Positions 1 through 9,356 of a DNA stretch of 64,000 nt are shown here, piece by piece. How positions within the stretch are numbered: position 1 is the first letter of the stretch; each line of letters starts with the position of its first letter. The stretch lies in assembly GCA_024349245.1 (NCBI GenBank), contig JALDNG010000005.1:18719001-18783000 (forward strand). The letters run 5' to 3'. A model generated the notes under the pieces. The model worked only from the letters and a program-made list of their open reading frames with translations, was not told the DNA's origin and did no database searches. A program made the position numbers and the translations under genes. Origin of the DNA: Neodontobutis hainanensis (Eukaryota > Chordata > Actinopteri > Gobiiformes > Odontobutidae).

Positions 1-2062
1 CTACCTACTTTACTTTCATGAAATTGGTTTGTGTGGCTGGCATCAAGTTGTATAAGGGCCGTTTTTAAACTCACCTACATGCTCAATAGTGTACTGATTT
101 GTATACAAGTAATTAAAAAGGCACTCAAAGGCACTAATCCACAGCAAAACATTTTATAATTTATGCCAGTGCATATAAAAGGAGCATGACACTATTGTCC
201 ATGTACAACTACGACTCTGCTAAAGCGCGTCACTCACATAATCTCTCACAATACGTTCCGGAGGTTTGGAGGTTTCTGTGTCAGTTAAATTCATCCAACC
301 ACTCTCAGGTCAAAGAACCTTAAAAATCATTTTGAAAATTTTTATATTTATATTTTTTGTTTAAAATTACTCCTGAAAATGTGCAGAAAATATACAGTAA
401 ATCCTCAGAAGTTACAAGAGGAATTGCAATGATCTGTTTTTTAGCATACTGACTCTCAAACGTTGCATTCTGCCCTTGAAAAGTTTCATGTTTTCTAAAT
501 GTTTAGTCCTTTAAGTAGAAGGTCAATTATTAAGGTGTATACAAGATAAAGAAGTCCCTGAAAATGTTCCCATCAGTGATTCCTCTGTTGGCTTCTTTTC
601 CTGTATTGTCCTTTCAAAGTCAGTACAAAGTTCGGCCTATCCCCACACCCACACAAGCTCAAAGTTCACTCTGCACCCTGCGCTTGAAGCTGAATTGGCT
701 TTAAATCAACGCAGAGAGACATAAAACTGTACTAACGCTGTAATAAATAACCATCAGCGTTTATCAGGTCACTCAAACTTGTAAATACAGGGATGGATAA
801 TGAACACCATACAACAGCCAAGGCCTCTACTTACTCTGCAGCACAACATAAGCAGTGGTTTGACAAGGGTTTCAAACTACATTTTCATCATTGTACATAT
901 GACTGCATGCATTCAAGCCCTGCAGATATTTGTGTGAGCATGAAAGAGAAACAAAGCAGTGGGACATCACAGGTTCTTCTGCTTTAAACTCACTCGTTCC
1001 ACATGGTTAGTTCTGAACCAAGCCAATGCCCAGTCAAAAACACTACATACCTTATCAGCAGGTTAAGGCCCCCTATGACAACAGTACCTTCTCGAGTTGC
1101 TGTTATGAAGGTTTTGTGCTAAAGGATTCCCACCCAGATCAACAGCTTAAGCCTTGTGACAAGACAATTTTTGTAGGAAGTGAGGGAATGTCAGAAAGAA
1201 CTGCACATGTATACTTTCTCTTACGTGAACGCAGCCAAGGTTTAGTTCAATGTCAGAAGAATAACAGAGTGGATTATTAACAGACAAAAATCTGAGCGGG
1301 TCAGGTTTATTATTAACTCACTACACAGTGCTTATTGATTCATCTGTGACCAAGAAGTTACCTTAGTACTGTTTCGATCTAAAATTTTAAAGTGACACTG
1401 TAATTTTCAGCAGAGTTTAGAGTGAGCCTGGATTATGTCGTTGAAAAATGGGTTACCTGGAAGAGGCTCTATTGGTGGGATTTAGACCCACTTGACATTG
1501 ATCCGAAAGTTGGTGGCTCTGGCTGGCCAGGCTATACCTACCTTATATTCTTTTTTTATTTCACAGTTTTGCATTTTGTTGCATAAAGTTACATTGTTCT
1601 ACATATATTTGAAAATGGCACTCTTCCTCTTCCTCGTTACTGTAATTTTAACTTTTAGCATTGTTTTTGTTCCCTTTTGTGATATGTTTTAATGCATTTG
1701 TTATTTGTATAAATGTATTTATTGTGTCTAAGTCACAACATGCATCTGGATTTTTAAAACAATGGATTTGGAAATTTTGAGGAATCCCAAATAAAACCTA
1801 TGGCCCTTTTGTGTCACATTGTTAGGCAGAAACTACATTACAGCACTTATGAGTCAATGAAAAATACAAGAAAATACACATTTAGAACTGTCCACTTTGT
1901 GCATAAAGTCTAACTTTTTCACACTCAAAACATTACTGTAATAATAGCCAACATAGTTTTGATACATTGAACTTAGTGACCCGTTACTATATATCTACAT
2001 TTATAAAAATCACTGTGATCCGGTGCATCTGTGCTGTAGTCTGAGTCAAAGTTTATTAAAGT
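1..2062. other. frmd4b intron 7 (partial), nothing recognised
   Basis: AT-rich unique-looking DNA. I searched the minus strand for the expected next FERM exon (residues like RKDLK.LP and YCEDRVIEHY) and found none. The open frames at 793-987, 1026-1280 and 1492-1692 show no splice logic or family motif. Confidence 0.5.
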
Positions 2063-2070
2063 GTTTAGAG

Positions 2071-2526
2071 CAGGGGTGCCCAGACTGGGGCCCACGGGCC
2101 AAAGTTGGGCCACGAAGGGGTTTGATTTGACCTTTGGGATCTTCACGTTTTGTGGCTGAAACTGCAAACTGACCACTCATTTATTCTCCAATGATGGTTG
2201 AGCAATTCTGTTGGTATAATAATGGCAAAATTCATAGAAGAGGAGCCAATAAGTTTATTATACAATTTACCCCAGAAACAGCTCACTGCTCTGGAAAAAG
2301 AAAACAGACAACTATAAGACAGTTCAGCTTATGGACTTCCAATTAGCTGCTTTCTTTTAAAAACAAAATGGAGCTACACAGGCAGTGCCACAGACAAAAG
2401 GCATTGTACACAGACAAAGGAAGTGTATTTATTTTGATTATATGCAAAAAATGTTTGTGTTTGCCCCTTGGCCTAAAGAGTATTTTCCTTTTTGGCCCAC
2501 CAAATGAAAAAGTTTGGGTATTTCTG
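2071..2526. mobile_element. hAT-type MITE in frmd4b intron 7
   Basis: 456-bp element with imperfect terminal inverted repeats: CAGGGGTGCCCAGACT at the left, and CAGAAATACCCAAACT when the right end is reverse-complemented (12 of 16 match). It is flanked by an 8-bp near-duplication, GTTTAGAG (2063-2070) and GTTTATAG (2527-2534). An 8-bp target duplication and CAGGGGTG-type ends are hallmarks of hAT elements. It has no coding capacity, so it is a non-autonomous copy. Confidence 0.75.
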
Positions 2527-2632
2527 GTTTATAGGTTTTCAATGACATGTATAGATTCAAATCTGAAGCTTAAACAAGCAGCGACCACCTTGAAGGACAC
2601 ATTTTCTGAGTGAAACTGTAATTAAATCCTAC

Positions 2633-2655
2633 CTTGTGTAGTCTCCTTTGGCCTC
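2633..2655 (-). CDS. frmd4b: frmd4b coding exon 7, 23-base microexon (F2 lobe)
   Basis: Only 23 bases, GAGGCCAAAGG... encoding EAKGDYT and two bases of the next codon. The acceptor is TTTTTTCACAG and the donor GTAGGA. EAKGDYT follows ALQ directly in FRMD4A and FRMD4B, so the identification is firm despite the size. The next exon, expected to begin around DE..RKDLK, is not found in 1-2632. Confidence 0.88.
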
Positions 2656-3266
2656 CTGTGAAAAAAGTTATAAACAGTTATTAAGAGATAAAGCAGCCAA
2701 TTCATTAGCTGTGTATTTAGGTCAAAGCAACACTATTTGTCTCAAACTGGGAGCCCTAGAAAATTGTCAAAATAAGGCATAAGTTAATTTTGGTGTTGTT
2801 TTAAAAAAAAATGAAACAGGGAGAATAACCCCCCTTTTATAAACAAAGTGTGCCTGGTTTGACAAATGCTCCACTATTTAAGTCTATCCAAAGACATCCA
2901 AAAACCGACACGTTTTATTTAACAGTTGAATTTGAGCTTGCAGCAGCATTTGTCTTCAGTTCTTTAGTGTGTATATACACACTACAGTGTTGTATTAGCA
3001 TAAAACTTAGCCCAACACTTACGAATCTGTCTAAAATTTTGATTAACATAGCTAATTTTAGCAAAGCTTAGAAATACAATGTGGATTTTGTTTGATAAAG
3101 TGCTATGTCTATGTAAATAAAAAGAAAAAGATCCGTGTACGTAACAATAGCTCCAACCCAGAGCAAACCCCAGGAGACAACTGTTTTCAAATGTTGAATC
3201 GAGCGTCTTCATTCACGTTACGGCTGAGTGAAAGAATTCATCGTGCAAAGTCTTTCTATTGCTTAC

Positions 3267-3323
3267 CTGCAATGCGAATGCAGCTAGTTTGAAGACATTT
3301 TCACTCTCCACTTCGATGGTCTC
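3267..3323 (-). CDS. frmd4b: frmd4b coding exon 6 (F2 lobe)
   Basis: 19 codons, ETIEVESENVFKLAAFALQ, with acceptor TCTGCAG and donor GTAAGC. The family pattern IEV.SE..FKLAAF.LQ is present. Both ends are phase 0. Confidence 0.93.
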
Positions 3324-3399
3324 CTGCAGAGCACAAGGGCAAACATGGAAAGGTTTTTTTAAAAGACGCACATTCAAAGAGCAGCCTGTCCCAAACACT

Positions 3400-3800
3400 T
3401 GACTCGAGGAAAATCTGCCCCGTCCCGTACCTCGGTCTCACAGTTACCGACTGAACCACTGCCTTTATGAGTCCAAGGAGTAAAAACAGTCCGGAAAGTG
3501 TGTCTCACACAGTTTATAGTACGTACATTTTAGCTACGTACTTGAATAAGAATTTTACTGTGACTAGCCGCTAAAAACGAGTGGTTTTACGTCGTGGTTG
3601 AGGCTGTACCCCCGCGAAAAAGTGGTGCGGTCCGAAAGCAGGTTCAACAGTCTCCGTCTCCCAGGGCGACCGGGTCTGCTCGGTCTGCTCTCCCGCAAAA
3701 AAAAAAAAAAAAAAAAAAACTGCACTGCAAAGGGTTGCTTACGTGCTGCGTTCAGGTGCCAATAGGACATTAGGAACATACGCCTCAGTTTAAAACGCGT
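3400..3800. promoter_or_regulatory. CpG-rich patch in frmd4b intron 5
   Basis: Unlike the flanking AT-rich intron, this stretch carries many CpG dinucleotides (for example 3570-3690 and 3780-3815). It also holds a 23-base A run at 3697-3719, which reads as T on the coding strand. It may be an internal promoter for a truncated transcript or a retroposed GC-rich fragment with a poly-A tail. Nothing here encodes a recognisable protein. Confidence 0.3.
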
Positions 3801-4619
3801 CACTCATGCGTACGCGTTTGGACTTTTTTGACTCAGGTCTGATAGAGCCTTCGTGAACTAGGAAGAGTCTCGTTTATGGGCTCGTTTCTTTTAACTTACA
3901 GATAATAAAACCAGATAAGTCAGCTTTTTAACACATGCTTTAGGCTAACATAATTCTTATTTAAGCTTACAGTTGTACAAGAGTAATTTAACGCACCATT
4001 TATAGTAACAAAACATTGTAGTAGCGTCTGAGTAGAAAATAAATAAATTAAATGAATGTGACTTTTTTTTTGCAGTTATACAAAATTCAAATCACAAGGC
4101 ATAACAATGCATGTGCTTACATTTATTTTTGCACATAAAGCTTAGGAAAATGTTTCGTTTGTCTGTTTTGGGGGGTTTAATTAAAGAATAAAATTTTACG
4201 TTTAAGCAGCTTCTGAATTAAAATGGGAATAGGATTGAATAAGGAGGTGCTTCTTCCCTTTTCTTTTCTTTTTTTCTGACATTTTGTGTATTTCTTTTGG
4301 TAAGCAGCTGGTTGGTTGTTTGTATATATATTTTTACATGTTTTAAATAAACATTGACTCAAAAACTTCCCTGTACAGTCATGTAGATGTGAGTCAAGAA
4401 AAAGTCAACATGATGTAATGTTTAATGTTAATATGTTAATGTTGACATAGAATGTGTAAAATTCAGTAATTTGTTGCAAATAAAAGTGCTGTTGAACAAC
4501 TATAACCATGTAAGGAAGTTTAATATAAAGCACACTTTATCACAGTAGTTTTGTCACAATTGAATCAAATGATTATGAGACAAAAATAAAAATGCACAAA
4601 AGCAAACACAGAAACTTAC

Positions 4620-4704
4620 ATTAAAGACTAAAGATTTGGCATTCAAGAAGAACAGCTCCACTGTGGTGTTCTCTTTCAAGTAGGTGATTCTCTCAATGTA
4701 AAAC
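4620..4704 (-). CDS. frmd4b: frmd4b coding exon 5 (start of F2 lobe)
   Basis: 85 bases encoding FYIERITYLKENTTVELFFL then NAKSLVFN, preceded by a base that completes Arg. The acceptor is TTTTTCACAG and the donor GTAAGTTTC. VRFYIE...L plus VELFFLNAK is typical of the start of the acyl-CoA-binding-like F2 lobe in FRMD4 proteins. Ends in phase 0. Confidence 0.95.
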
Positions 4705-4776
4705 CTGTGAAAAATTGTCACATTCTGATTTCACTATTACTTTTATAAGTTACAAAAGCCAGTGCATCCTTAGATT

Positions 4777-4779
<3 letters not shown>

Positions 4780-4863
<84 letters not shown>

Positions 4864-4866
4864 ACA
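4780..4866. repeat. (CA)n microsatellite
   Basis: An uninterrupted CA run of about 39 units (4780-4858), one TA interruption, then a few more units. It lies in frmd4b intron 4 between exons 4 and 5. It is likely highly polymorphic. Confidence 0.97.
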
Positions 4867-5099
4867 AAGTGGTCAGTTAGTGCCATCTGCTGTTCAAAGT
4901 CAGTAAATTGGCAATAAAAATGCCACTTATTTTACTCCAGTTTTGCATGTTTAAAGCAATTATTTTTTGCATGTTGAACAAGGAAGACTGAGGAAGACTG
5001 TGTTTAGGAAACAAGTTAAGGTGTTTATAGGAAACATTCAGAACTGTAACTTTTGTGGACCATCTTTTTTGGACTAACATTTCTAACAGAAACACTGAC

Positions 5100-5192
5100 C
5101 TCACAAGGAACTTCAGCTCCAAAGGACTGGACGTTTTGGAGAAGGCATGATCAAGGACTTTACGATCCAGCTGGAGCCAGTTTTTTTGGCCA
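5100..5192 (-). CDS. frmd4b: frmd4b coding exon 4 (end of F1 lobe)
   Basis: 93 bases encoding GQKNWLQLDRKVLDHAFSKT then SSPLELKFLV and a split Arg. The acceptor is CTGCTCAG and the donor GTCAGTG. NWLQLDRKVLDH is the FERM F1 motif, and the exon finishes the lobe just before the F1-F2 linker. Phase 2 at both ends. Confidence 0.96.
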
Positions 5193-5329
5193 CTGAGCAG
5201 AGAGTAAAAGTAAATGAATCATAAGTAAGCAGGATCTTTGTTCTTGTTTTGGCCTTAAATTAAACAATTAAAAGCCATCTACATTAATATTATAAAAAAA
5301 GACAAATATAATTTGATTCATGTACTTAC

Positions 5330-5424
5330 GTGTCATCTATAAAGCACAGTCCAAAGTACTCTTTCTCCTTCAGGTTAAAATGGGACGCCACCAAATCTAA
5401 CAGGTCCCGGGACAACAGCTTAGG
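5330..5424 (-). CDS. frmd4b: frmd4b coding exon 3 (FERM F1 lobe)
   Basis: 95 bases encoding PKLLSRDLLDLVASHFNLKE followed by KEYFGLCFIDD. The acceptor is CTCTGTAG and the donor GTAAGTA. It ends in phase 2; the split Thr codon is completed by the first base of exon 4. LLDLVASHFNLKEKEYFG is the signature F1 helix and strand of the FRMD4 family. Confidence 0.96.
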
Positions 5425-5541
5425 CTACAGAGTTCAGAAATGGAAAAAAAAGGATGTTAGTGTGTGAAAAGCAGATATAACAAATAATAAATTACAAATA
5501 ACAAATTATTTACATAATGAATTACTAAAACATGGCTGTAC

Positions 5542-5607
5542 CTGAACCAGCAGCTCCAGTTTTCTGTTGTCGAGGAGGTGAACCTGGCACTGACGGCCCT
5601 CAGTCAT
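5542..5607 (-). CDS. frmd4b: frmd4b coding exon 2 (start of FERM F1 lobe)
   Basis: 22 codons, MTEGRQCQVHLLDNRKLELL then VQ. The acceptor is CTCTTGCAG and the donor GTACAG. Both borders are phase 0. The residues are the invariant opening strand of the F1 ubiquitin-like lobe in FRMD4A and FRMD4B. The internal initiator-like Met could serve a short isoform. Confidence 0.95.
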
Positions 5608-5796
5608 CTGCAAGAGTTAGACGAGAAAATAAATCAATTTCAACAATATCATAATTTTAGACAAATATGGAAATGTGGGATGCCCATTCAGGGTTCTCAA
5701 ATCTTTTTCCAAGACATTACAAGGTAATTTCAGAATAATATTATTATATACAGAACTGTCATTAATTATCATAATGATAGAAGAAAAGGTATCTTT

Positions 5797-5995
5797 GGTC
5801 TCAGTTTTTAAGGTGAAGACGTTTCGTCTCTAATTCCAAGAGACTTTATAAATTTTGAGATCAAGTTGATCTCAGAATTGATAGAGTCTCTTGGAATTAG
5901 AGACAAAACATCTTCACCTAGAAAACTGAGACCAGATGCTTTCACTTTAACCTTTTATTTAAGGTGACCTGGATATCTGAGAACCTTCACAGATC
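5797..5995 (+). mobile_element. Penelope-like element 3' fragment folded into a hairpin
   Basis: A 137-base near-perfect inverted repeat is centred on base 5865 (arms 5797-5864 and 5866-5933). The right arm and its continuation to about 5995 match the 3'-terminal sequence of fish Penelope-like retroelements: a GAATTGA...AGTCTCTTGGA segment, AGAGACAAAACATCTTCACC, then CCTGGAT..CTGAGAACCTTC. The same terminal sequence occurs at 32451-32540, after a recognisable Penelope-type endonuclease region. The element sits in frmd4b intron 1, antisense to the gene. Confidence 0.72.
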
Positions 5996-7340
5996 ATAAT
6001 AATCATTATAATTTATTCTAAGTCCCAATTTAAGCATGAGCCAGTGAATTTAAAACCAATGGATGCAATCTTCAAAAACACAAGGGACAAAATTAGTCCA
6101 AGACAATCTGCAATTTACTTCCAGGAATTTTATACATTTGAGTAGAACTTCAGACTTTCTGGTTTCCCAGGATGCGTTTCACAACAATAACATTTGCCCC
6201 AGGTTGTCTTTGTGCTGAATGACGGTAAGAAAAGCCACCAGGCACAAGGCGTCACATGGGAGCACATGCTCTAATTATCTGAGTTAATAAAGCCCAATGG
6301 CTGTAGCTGGGTTGTAGAATGTGCTACGAGGATATTACATCCATAAATAATCTCTTCCTCTTTTGGTGGTTCTTCTTTTTTCCATTGCTGTCCAAACATA
6401 CCACAGACTATTGTCTTTCACACACATATCCTTCCTCTGGTTCAACACCAGTTCAATGCAGGTTTGAGAGATACCACAATTTCCACTTTCTGTCAGACCT
6501 ACGGGACAATGAGGCCCCAAGCCACACATTTTAATCAAACGTGTAGGATATTGTTTTAGATGAATGGGATACACTTAATTCAGCACTAGTCAACACATCA
6601 ACAGGACAGTCAGAAGCTGTTTTCTATGTATTTGTGTCTAAAATATTGTACAATTTTAGATAAACAATGAATGACATGCTTATACTAAACAATATGGTAA
6701 TGAATGTAAGATCAAAGACGCATGCGTTTATGAAAGTACTGGCAGTGACATTATTTTGTGCTTTACACAATGTGTTTTGCTGTGTTTCGACAGTGGAAAG
6801 TTAGGCTCACAGTGGTCCAGTATATGACCACAGGGCTGAAGACGCCCTGCTGTTGCACCCCAGTCTGCTTAGGCTCATTGTGTCCTCAGCCACAACAAAG
6901 GTGTCCACACACTTTTATGCCATGCAACAAAAATTTTCCACTTTGGTGCTTTTCAACATCTCAACCCTCGACAAGATTTATTGGCGCATGAGATTGGCAA
7001 CAAAAGCTTTTATTAACTGTCAAACTAATGTTCTCCATATTAATTTTCTCCTGGATTTCAACACTTAAATGAGATAGATCCAAACAGAAGCTTGTATATC
7101 TCCATATCTCAAATCAAAATGTTTGTCTAAATTGTGAAGTCCCAGAGATGTTAATACACCAAACATTAACAGTTATTGGTAATTTCTCAACATTTTGTGT
7201 GGATTAATCACTCCATCATTCATAAAAACAGCCAAACAAAGCTTAAATAAATATCATTTTTATCCAACCATAGCCTCATTTGCTTTTCAAACATACTGTG
7301 TCAATTAATCTGTAACAAATTTATCAGTGTCAGTATTGGC
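5996..7340. other. frmd4b intron 1, unassigned
   Basis: AT-rich intronic DNA between coding exons 1 and 2. The overlapping open frames at 6335-6574 and 6758-7068 have no splice logic or family motif. I see no repeat family that I can name. Confidence 0.4.
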
Positions 7341-7660
7341 ATGAAACGAAGACATGTCCTTCCAAACAAAAGAAACATCTGGAAAACCCTTCTCAAAGAG
7401 GGTTTTATCCTCCTTGAAGATTGTCAGGGATGTGTGCCCTGTGTGCAGCTGAGAGGAGAAGGGTCCCACATGATAAAAGGCAGGGCCGTGTTGTGGGGGT
7501 TGCCCTCTCCAAGCCCTGTCATTAAGCCCTTTAATGTGCCCTCTTCACACGACCTTCAGCCGCTGACCTGCTCCAATTGAGCCTTGTCCACTCCAGAGCT
7601 CTCCTGTTATTAGCACTAACCACAAGAGCAGGGTACAGCACAGTAGGTGTTTGAAGGACA
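7341..7660. other. frmd4b intron 1, complex GC-balanced segment (possible conserved noncoding element)
   Basis: About 320 bases of high-complexity, GC-balanced sequence stand out inside an AT-rich intron, including GTCATTAAGCCCTTTAATG (7518-7536) and paired purine/pyrimidine blocks. No coding frame is convincing. Base composition alone makes it a candidate regulatory element, no more. Confidence 0.22.
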
Positions 7661-7792
7661 ACAGTAAGTGTTTTCATTAAAGGTACACAGAGGAGAAGAT
7701 TGGACCACTGCACTTTGATGTCAACCAAACACACTCACAACGAACCGGTGAAACCACGGAGGTTGGCAAATCAGATTATTACAAAGTAAACC

Positions 7793-7965
7793 GTCAATAG
7801 CTAACAGACAAAAAAAAAAAAAATAGAATAGAATAGAATATTTTTATTGTTATTGTACACGTAAAAATAATGTGACCCAAGATCCCCTCTAATGTGCTGT
7901 GGAAATAAAAATATATAGATACATTAAAAAAAAAAAAAAAAACAGAACAACTTAACACAAAAAAA
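7793..7965. repeat. low-complexity tract: A runs, (TAGAA)n and a retroposon-like tail
   Basis: A 13-base A run is followed by three TAGAA units, then TTTTTATTGTTATTGTACAC. A second A run of 17 bases lies at about 7926-7942. The TAGAATAGAATAGAAT...TTATTGT arrangement is common at ends of fish retroposons, but the body is too short to name the family. Confidence 0.5.
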
Positions 7966-8806
7966 GTATTATATTATATTAAATATTATTTCACTTCTCA
8001 AAGGACACAACCTAACATTCATATGGTTCCAACAAAAATTATTGTTTTAGTGGCAAATAGCAAAATAGCTCTAAAAACACTAATTTGAGCAGCTCTGGAA
8101 GCCCTGCAGGGACATATTATAGCTTTTTTTAACTAATAAAAGCATAATGTGGGGTAAGCCAAACATTAAGTGTCTGTGAACCTAACTATGTTTGTAATAA
8201 CTTTATATTTTCATCAGCATTCCAAAAAAGGCATTTAGAAAAATTGCTACAACTAGACCAAATAACACTAAAATACCAGGCTAAATCACAGATTGGAGAC
8301 TCAGAAGATTCCAAACTTGCACCATCTTGAAAAAGTATTAACCTTTGATACAATCTTACTTTTCAAATCCCATTCCAAAGGTTGCCACAAAGTAACCATT
8401 CCAAGAGGTGCTCCAAATGTAAAATTTATTTTGTTTACAGCAAGAAGTTAGGTGAGTAAAGTTTTCTCAAGTTACTCTGAGGACATGGACCTAAACAGAG
8501 TGAGGCATGCTGACAGCCTTCAGGTGTTCCCACAACAATGCATTTCAAAGAGCACTTTAATGGTTGTAGGTTTGGGCCAGACAGTGAGATCAAACAGTTG
8601 GTCACGCTGCTTTTTAACCACTGCCACATGTTGTGACCCTCGTTAAAACCCCAGTTGCACAAATAAACACATATATACACTAATGAGCCAGTGCAGAGAA
8701 AGTGTGCACTCCATTTCAAAGCGAAGCCATGAAAAACAGTCATTCCATCTGGTACCAAGTAATTACAAGCGTTTTTTATCTTAGTAAGCAAAGAGAGACG
8801 TCCTAC

Positions 8807-8968
8807 CTGGTAGCATTTCCCAACTTTCAACCAAGTCTCGAGGAAGCGCTGACATGGTATGAGCCCGACATAGTACCACCTTCTTAAAGTCTGGTGGGCC
8901 AAAGTCCAAATGAGCTGGCTACTGGACGCCACTAAGTCTTCCACTCCTCTGATAAGACGGACAGCCAT
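8807..8968 (-). CDS. frmd4b: frmd4b coding exon 1: start codon and N-terminal extension
   Basis: 54 codons, MAVRLIRGVEDLVASSSQ... to ...KVGKCYQ, followed by donor GTAGGA. The pattern GVEDL, an aromatic/tryptophan stretch, TLRRWY, and TW....YQ just before MTEGR is what I recall of the N-terminal extension of mammalian FRMD4B, so this is the conserved long-isoform first exon. The start is supported directly: in this frame an in-frame TGA lies at 9158-9160, and the ATG at 8966-8968 is the first ATG after it. The exon ends in phase 0. Exon 2 also begins with an ATG, so a shorter isoform starting there is possible. Confidence 0.9.
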
Positions 8969-9346
8969 TGCAATCAGAGGGTTCAACTTTTCCAGATGAG
9001 ATGTATAAAGGATGCTGGAGTTCTGAAGCGCGGGCTGACAGTCGGAGCACTGAGTCTCGGCTGATGTAATGTCAGAGGGAGTCGGTGCTGTGGGGAGACT
9101 AGAGACCAGAGTGCCCTGCCTCAGACTCAGTCCTGGGCCCCGGTCCAATACGCGCTCTCATAAAGAGACCGAGAGTCCCAGTCTGCCCCACATTCAACAC
9201 TTGTGAAACAACAACAAGCACAAAACTCATATCTGATAACCCACATTAGTTTCCTTGTCAAATAAAGCTAATTTCACAGGCACCTTAAAAGCTGACACCT
9301 GAATACATGGTTTACTGCTTGGGGCAATGGTGCTTGTGGACATTTT
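8969..9346 (-). other. frmd4b: probable 5' UTR / upstream region of frmd4b
   Basis: This lies directly upstream of the frmd4b ATG. The reading frame is open back to the TGA at 9158-9160 but has no ATG. The GC content is higher than the surroundings up to about 9180, as expected of a 5' UTR. The transcription start cannot be fixed from sequence alone, and a more distal first exon is possible. Confidence 0.4.
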
Positions 9347-9356
9347 CTATATATAG
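9347..9356 (-). promoter_or_regulatory. TATA-like element upstream of frmd4b
   Basis: A palindromic CTATATATAG lies about 380 bases upstream of the frmd4b ATG. It would place a start site near 9320. It is weak evidence because the flanks are AT-rich and FRMD4-type genes often use CpG-type promoters. Confidence 0.22.

Larger units (their letters stand above)
2633..8968 (-). other. frmd4b: frmd4b gene, 5' coding part (7 exons, 6 introns)
   Basis: Seven minus-strand exons with GT-AG borders chain in frame (162+66+95+93+85+57+23 = 581 bases; splice phases 0,0,2,2,0,0,2). The protein is the N-terminus of FRMD4B/GRSP1: a 54-residue extension, then the FERM F1 (ubiquitin-like) lobe from MTEGRQCQVHLL to KFLVR, then the start of F2 from FYIERITYL to EAKGDYT. 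From knowledge of the family, FERM proteins of the FRMD4 pair are cytoplasmic scaffolds at the membrane and epithelial junctions that bind Arf-GEFs of the cytohesin group. FRMD4A is the nearest alternative; FIDDTGQ, the TVELFFLNAK context and above all the extension in exon 1 point to FRMD4B. The remaining F2, F3, coiled coil and C-terminal tail are not found in 1-2632 and must lie off the left edge. Which teleost duplicate (a or b) cannot be decided here. All frame-preserving splice sites look intact, so I take it as functional. Confidence 0.93.

Noticed and set aside
8435..9148. A single 237-codon minus-strand frame covering the frmd4b first exon
   Set aside because: Only 8807-8968 is coding exon: it ends at a clear donor matching the next exon's phase. 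The rest is 5' UTR in frame and intron read-through; the frame begins at a TTG, not an ATG.
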